From Kluyvera genomosp. 1 (lineage in GTDB: Bacteria; Pseudomonadota; Gammaproteobacteria; Enterobacterales; Enterobacteriaceae), in the NCBI RefSeq assembly GCF_001266615.1, contig NZ_LGHZ01000005.1, forward strand, positions 107,526 through 171,525: a stretch of 64,000 nucleotides of DNA, written 5' to 3'. Positions 62,528 through 64,000 of the stretch are shown here, one piece after another. The translations under genes and the position numbers were made by a program. Under the pieces are notes generated by a model. The model was not told where the DNA came from, did not search any database, and was given only the letters and a program-made list of their open reading frames with translations. The stretch's first letter is position 1. Every line of letters starts with the position of its first letter.

Positions 62528-63454
62528 ATGAATTATTCGCTACGACAGTTAAAAGTGTTTGTGACGGTGGCTCAGGCGAAAAGCTTTAGCCGAGCAGGGG
62601 AGATAATCGGCCTCAGCCAGTCGGCGGTAAGCCACAGCGTGAAGGAACTGGAGAGCCAAACCGGCGTACGTCTACTGGATCGTACCACCCGTGAAGTCGT
62701 CCTCACGGAAGCTGGGCAGCAGCTGGCACAGCGGCTTGAGCGTCAGCTTGACGAGCTACACAGCACCTTGCGCGAGGCGGGACGCATTGGGCAGCAGCTC
62801 AGCGGGACGGTGCGTGTGGCTGCAAGCCAGACTATTTCGGCACACCTGATTCCCCAGTGTATTGCCCAGAGCAACCGGCGTTATCCGGACATTCGTTTTG
62901 TGCTGCACGACAGGCCTCAGCAGTGGGTGCTTGAGAGTATTCGACAGGGGGATGTGGATTTCGGCATCGTTATCGATCCCGGCGCGGTTAGTGATTTGCA
63001 GTGTGAAACCGTGCTGTCGGAACCGTTCTTTTTGCTCTGTCGTAATGATCATCCCTTTGCTAATTTACCGAGTGTGAGTTGGCAGGCGCTACAGGGAGCG
63101 AAGCTGGTGTTGCAGGATTATGCTTCCGGTAGCCGTATGTTGATTGATGCGGCTCTGCGTCTGCATGATATTGACGCCAATATTGTGCAGGAGATTGGTC
63201 ACCCGGCGACGCTGTTTCCGATGGTGACGGCGGGCATTGGTATCAGCATTATTCCAGCGCTGGCGCTGCCGCTGCCAGAGGGGAGCCCACTGGTAGTGAA
63301 ACGTCTGGCCCCAGGGGTCGAACGCCAGCTAATGCTGGCGCGGCGCAAAAAGCGCTCGCTTTCAACGGCAGCGCAGGCGCTATGGGACGTGGTTCGCGAG
63401 CAGGGCCAATGCCTGATGGATGAGCGCTTACAGGACCCGCTGTATCAGATATAG
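62528..63454 (+). CDS. yfeR: YfeR, LysR-family regulator
   Basis: Regulator of 308 residues with an N-terminal winged helix ([20 protein letters not shown] to [10 protein letters not shown], about 1-62) and an effector domain beginning [17 protein letters not shown]. In Salmonella it is described as responding to osmolarity and acting on yfeH. It is divergent from yfeH here as well. Its last ten bases overlap a convergent FlxA-like gene. Confidence 0.94.
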   Translation: MNYSLRQLKVFVTVAQAKSFSRAGEIIGLSQSAVSHSVKELESQTGVRLLDRTTREVVLTEAGQQLAQRLERQLDELHSTLREAGRIGQQLSGTVRVAASQTISAHLIPQCIAQSNRRYPDIRFVLHDRPQQWVLESIRQGDVDFGIVIDPGAVSDLQCETVLSEPFFLLCRNDHPFANLPSVSWQALQGAKLVLQDYASGSRMLIDAALRLHDIDANIVQEIGHPATLFPMVTAGIGISIIPALALPLPEGSPLVVKRLAPGVERQLMLARRKKRSLSTAAQALWDVVREQGQCLMDERLQDPLYQI

Positions 63455-63786
63455 ACATCAATTTGATGCGCGTCACTAGGGTTGTTGACCCCTGTGATGG
63501 CTGCGGCGGCGCTCTCCTGTTTTTCCTGCGCTTTTTCCGCCTGCTGGTTCTGAAGCTGAGCCAGTTGTGCTTCCAGCATCGCAATTTGCTCTTGAATCAT
63601 CTCTGCCTGCTTCTGTTTTTCCTCGGCACTGCCGCTGCCGTCGGCAATTTCTTTGAGCTGCTGGGTGAGTTTGACGATCTGCTGGGTAATTCGTGCCATC
63701 TGGGAGGCTGCATCGTTATTGCTTGAGATGCTGGAACTGCCGGAGTTTTGTAACGTCGCAACTGCAGACGCGCTGATAGAGCTCAT
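63445..63786 (-). CDS. FlxA-like coiled-coil protein
   Basis: A 113-residue protein with a serine/asparagine-rich head and a long coiled coil (about 30-92, with [25 protein letters not shown] split by GSGS). It fits the FlxA-like family (PF14282). E. coli flxA belongs to the flagellar sigma-28 regulon, but no flagellar genes lie nearby and no sigma-28 promoter is seen, so the role is unknown. Its 3' end overlaps yfeR by ten bases. Confidence 0.75.
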   Translation of the reverse strand: MSSISASAVATLQNSGSSSISSNNDAASQMARITQQIVKLTQQLKEIADGSGSAEEKQKQAEMIQEQIAMLEAQLAQLQNQQAEKAQEKQESAAAAITGVNNPSDAHQIDVYI

Positions 63787-63875
63787 GATATCGACCTTTT
63801 AAAGGGAAATATAAACAATATCGGCAGGATGGGGCAGGACTTGAGGAAGACGTAAAAAGGTAAATTGCGCATAGC

Positions 63876-63902
63876 AAAAAGGCGCCTTTAGGGCGCCTTT
63901 TT
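63876..63902 (-). terminator. Terminator of the tRNA operon
   Basis: Stem AAAAAGGCGCC/GGCGCCTTTTT (63876-63886 with 63892-63902), five-base loop, ending five bases past the tRNA-Lys CCA on the minus strand. Confidence 0.9.
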
Positions 63903-63906
63903 ACAT

Positions 63907-63982
63907 TGGTGGGTCGTGCAGGATTCGAACCTGCGACCAATTGATTAAAAGTCAACTGCTCTACCAACTGAGCTAACGACCC
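63907..63982 (-). tRNA. lysV: tRNA-Lys (anticodon TTT)
   Basis: 76 bases on the minus strand from GGGTCGTTAGC to CCA, with the D arm AGCTCAGTTGGTAGAGC, anticodon loop CTTTTAA, T arm GGTTCGAATCC and encoded CCA. It is the same as E. coli tRNA-Lys as I know it. Position next to a tRNA-Val and near yfeR fits lysV of the valU operon; the symbol is taken from that position. Confidence 0.96.
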
Positions 63983-63986
63983 GAAG

Positions 63987-64000
63987 TGGTGGGTGATGAC
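63987..64000 (-). tRNA. tRNA-Val, 3' end only
   Basis: The last 14 bases of the window are the reverse complement of GTCATCACCCACCA, the 3' acceptor end of tRNA-Val(TAC) in E. coli. It is four bases from tRNA-Lys, the order known from the valU-valX-valY-lysV operon. The rest lies outside the window. Confidence 0.75.

Overview
The window is chromosomal DNA of an enterobacterium (Enterobacterales). Most genes read as close relatives of Escherichia coli K-12 genes from the 54-56 min region, in a similar order: upp-uraA-hda, yfgD-bepA, perM, bcp-gcvR, dapA-bamC-purC, ypfJ-tmcA-ypfH, ypfN-dapE-yffB, ypfM, acrD, aegA-nudK-ypfG, maeB, hemF-amiA, ypeA-yfeZ-yfeY-yfeX, cysPUWA, cysM, pdxK, ptsHI-crr, cysK, cysZ, zipA-ligA-ypeB, yfeH/yfeR and a lysine/valine tRNA cluster. 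The ptsJ and yfeJ genes beside pdxK, the GH1/ROK beta-glucoside pair and a GH78 rhamnosidase cluster point to a Salmonella/Klebsiella/Enterobacter-type relative rather than E. coli itself. I cannot fix the genus from the sequence alone.

Layout. 0-1.6 kb: the end of a ROK sugar kinase and a GH1 6-phospho-beta-glucosidase. 1.7-4.6 kb: uracil salvage (upp, uraA) and the replication regulator hda. 4.6-9.4 kb: an accessory block between hda and yfgD. It holds a three-gene operon (lactose/cellobiose-type PTS IIC, glycosylasparaginase-like Ntn hydrolase, M17 aminopeptidase) and a divergent gene that looks like a domesticated IS481-type transposase. 9.4-22.3 kb: envelope quality control, lysine/DAP synthesis, purine synthesis and tRNA acetylation. 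22.6-30 kb: the 19-residue ypfM, the AcrD efflux pump, AegA and NudK. 30-31.5 kb: an EthD-like protein and a divergent LysR regulator. 31.7-38.5 kb: malic enzyme, haem synthesis, an amidase, and YfeX. 38.5-39.1 kb: a pair of palindromic extragenic repeats and a DUF559 gene. 39.3-49.3 kb: sulfate/thiosulfate uptake (cysPUWA) and cysM, separated by an AraC-MFS-rhamnosidase cluster. 49.3-53 kb: SnoaL-like protein, YfeJ, PtsJ, PdxK and a small coupled unknown. 53-64 kb: PTS core, cysteine synthesis, cell division and ligase genes, YfeH/YfeR, a FlxA-like protein and tRNAs.

How parts work together. CysPUWA and CysZ import sulfate/thiosulfate, and CysK and CysM make cysteine. PtsI, HPr and EIIA-Glc feed and control sugar PTS permeases, including the accessory IIC in the 4.6-8.4 kb operon. 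DapA and DapE act in the DAP/lysine pathway that supplies the murein cut by AmiA. BamC and BepA serve outer-membrane protein assembly. Compared with the K-12 order as I remember it, hyf (between perM and bcp), narQ (between acrD and aegA), talA-tktB (between ypfG and maeB) and the eut operon (between maeB and hemF) are absent at their usual places. New material sits at the hda/yfgD, ypfG/maeB and cysA/cysM junctions.

The strongest candidates for something undescribed are the PTS-glycosylasparaginase-aminopeptidase operon with its transposase-derived putative regulator, and the rhamnoside cluster that splits the cysteine operon. Smaller regulatory observations are reported one by one.
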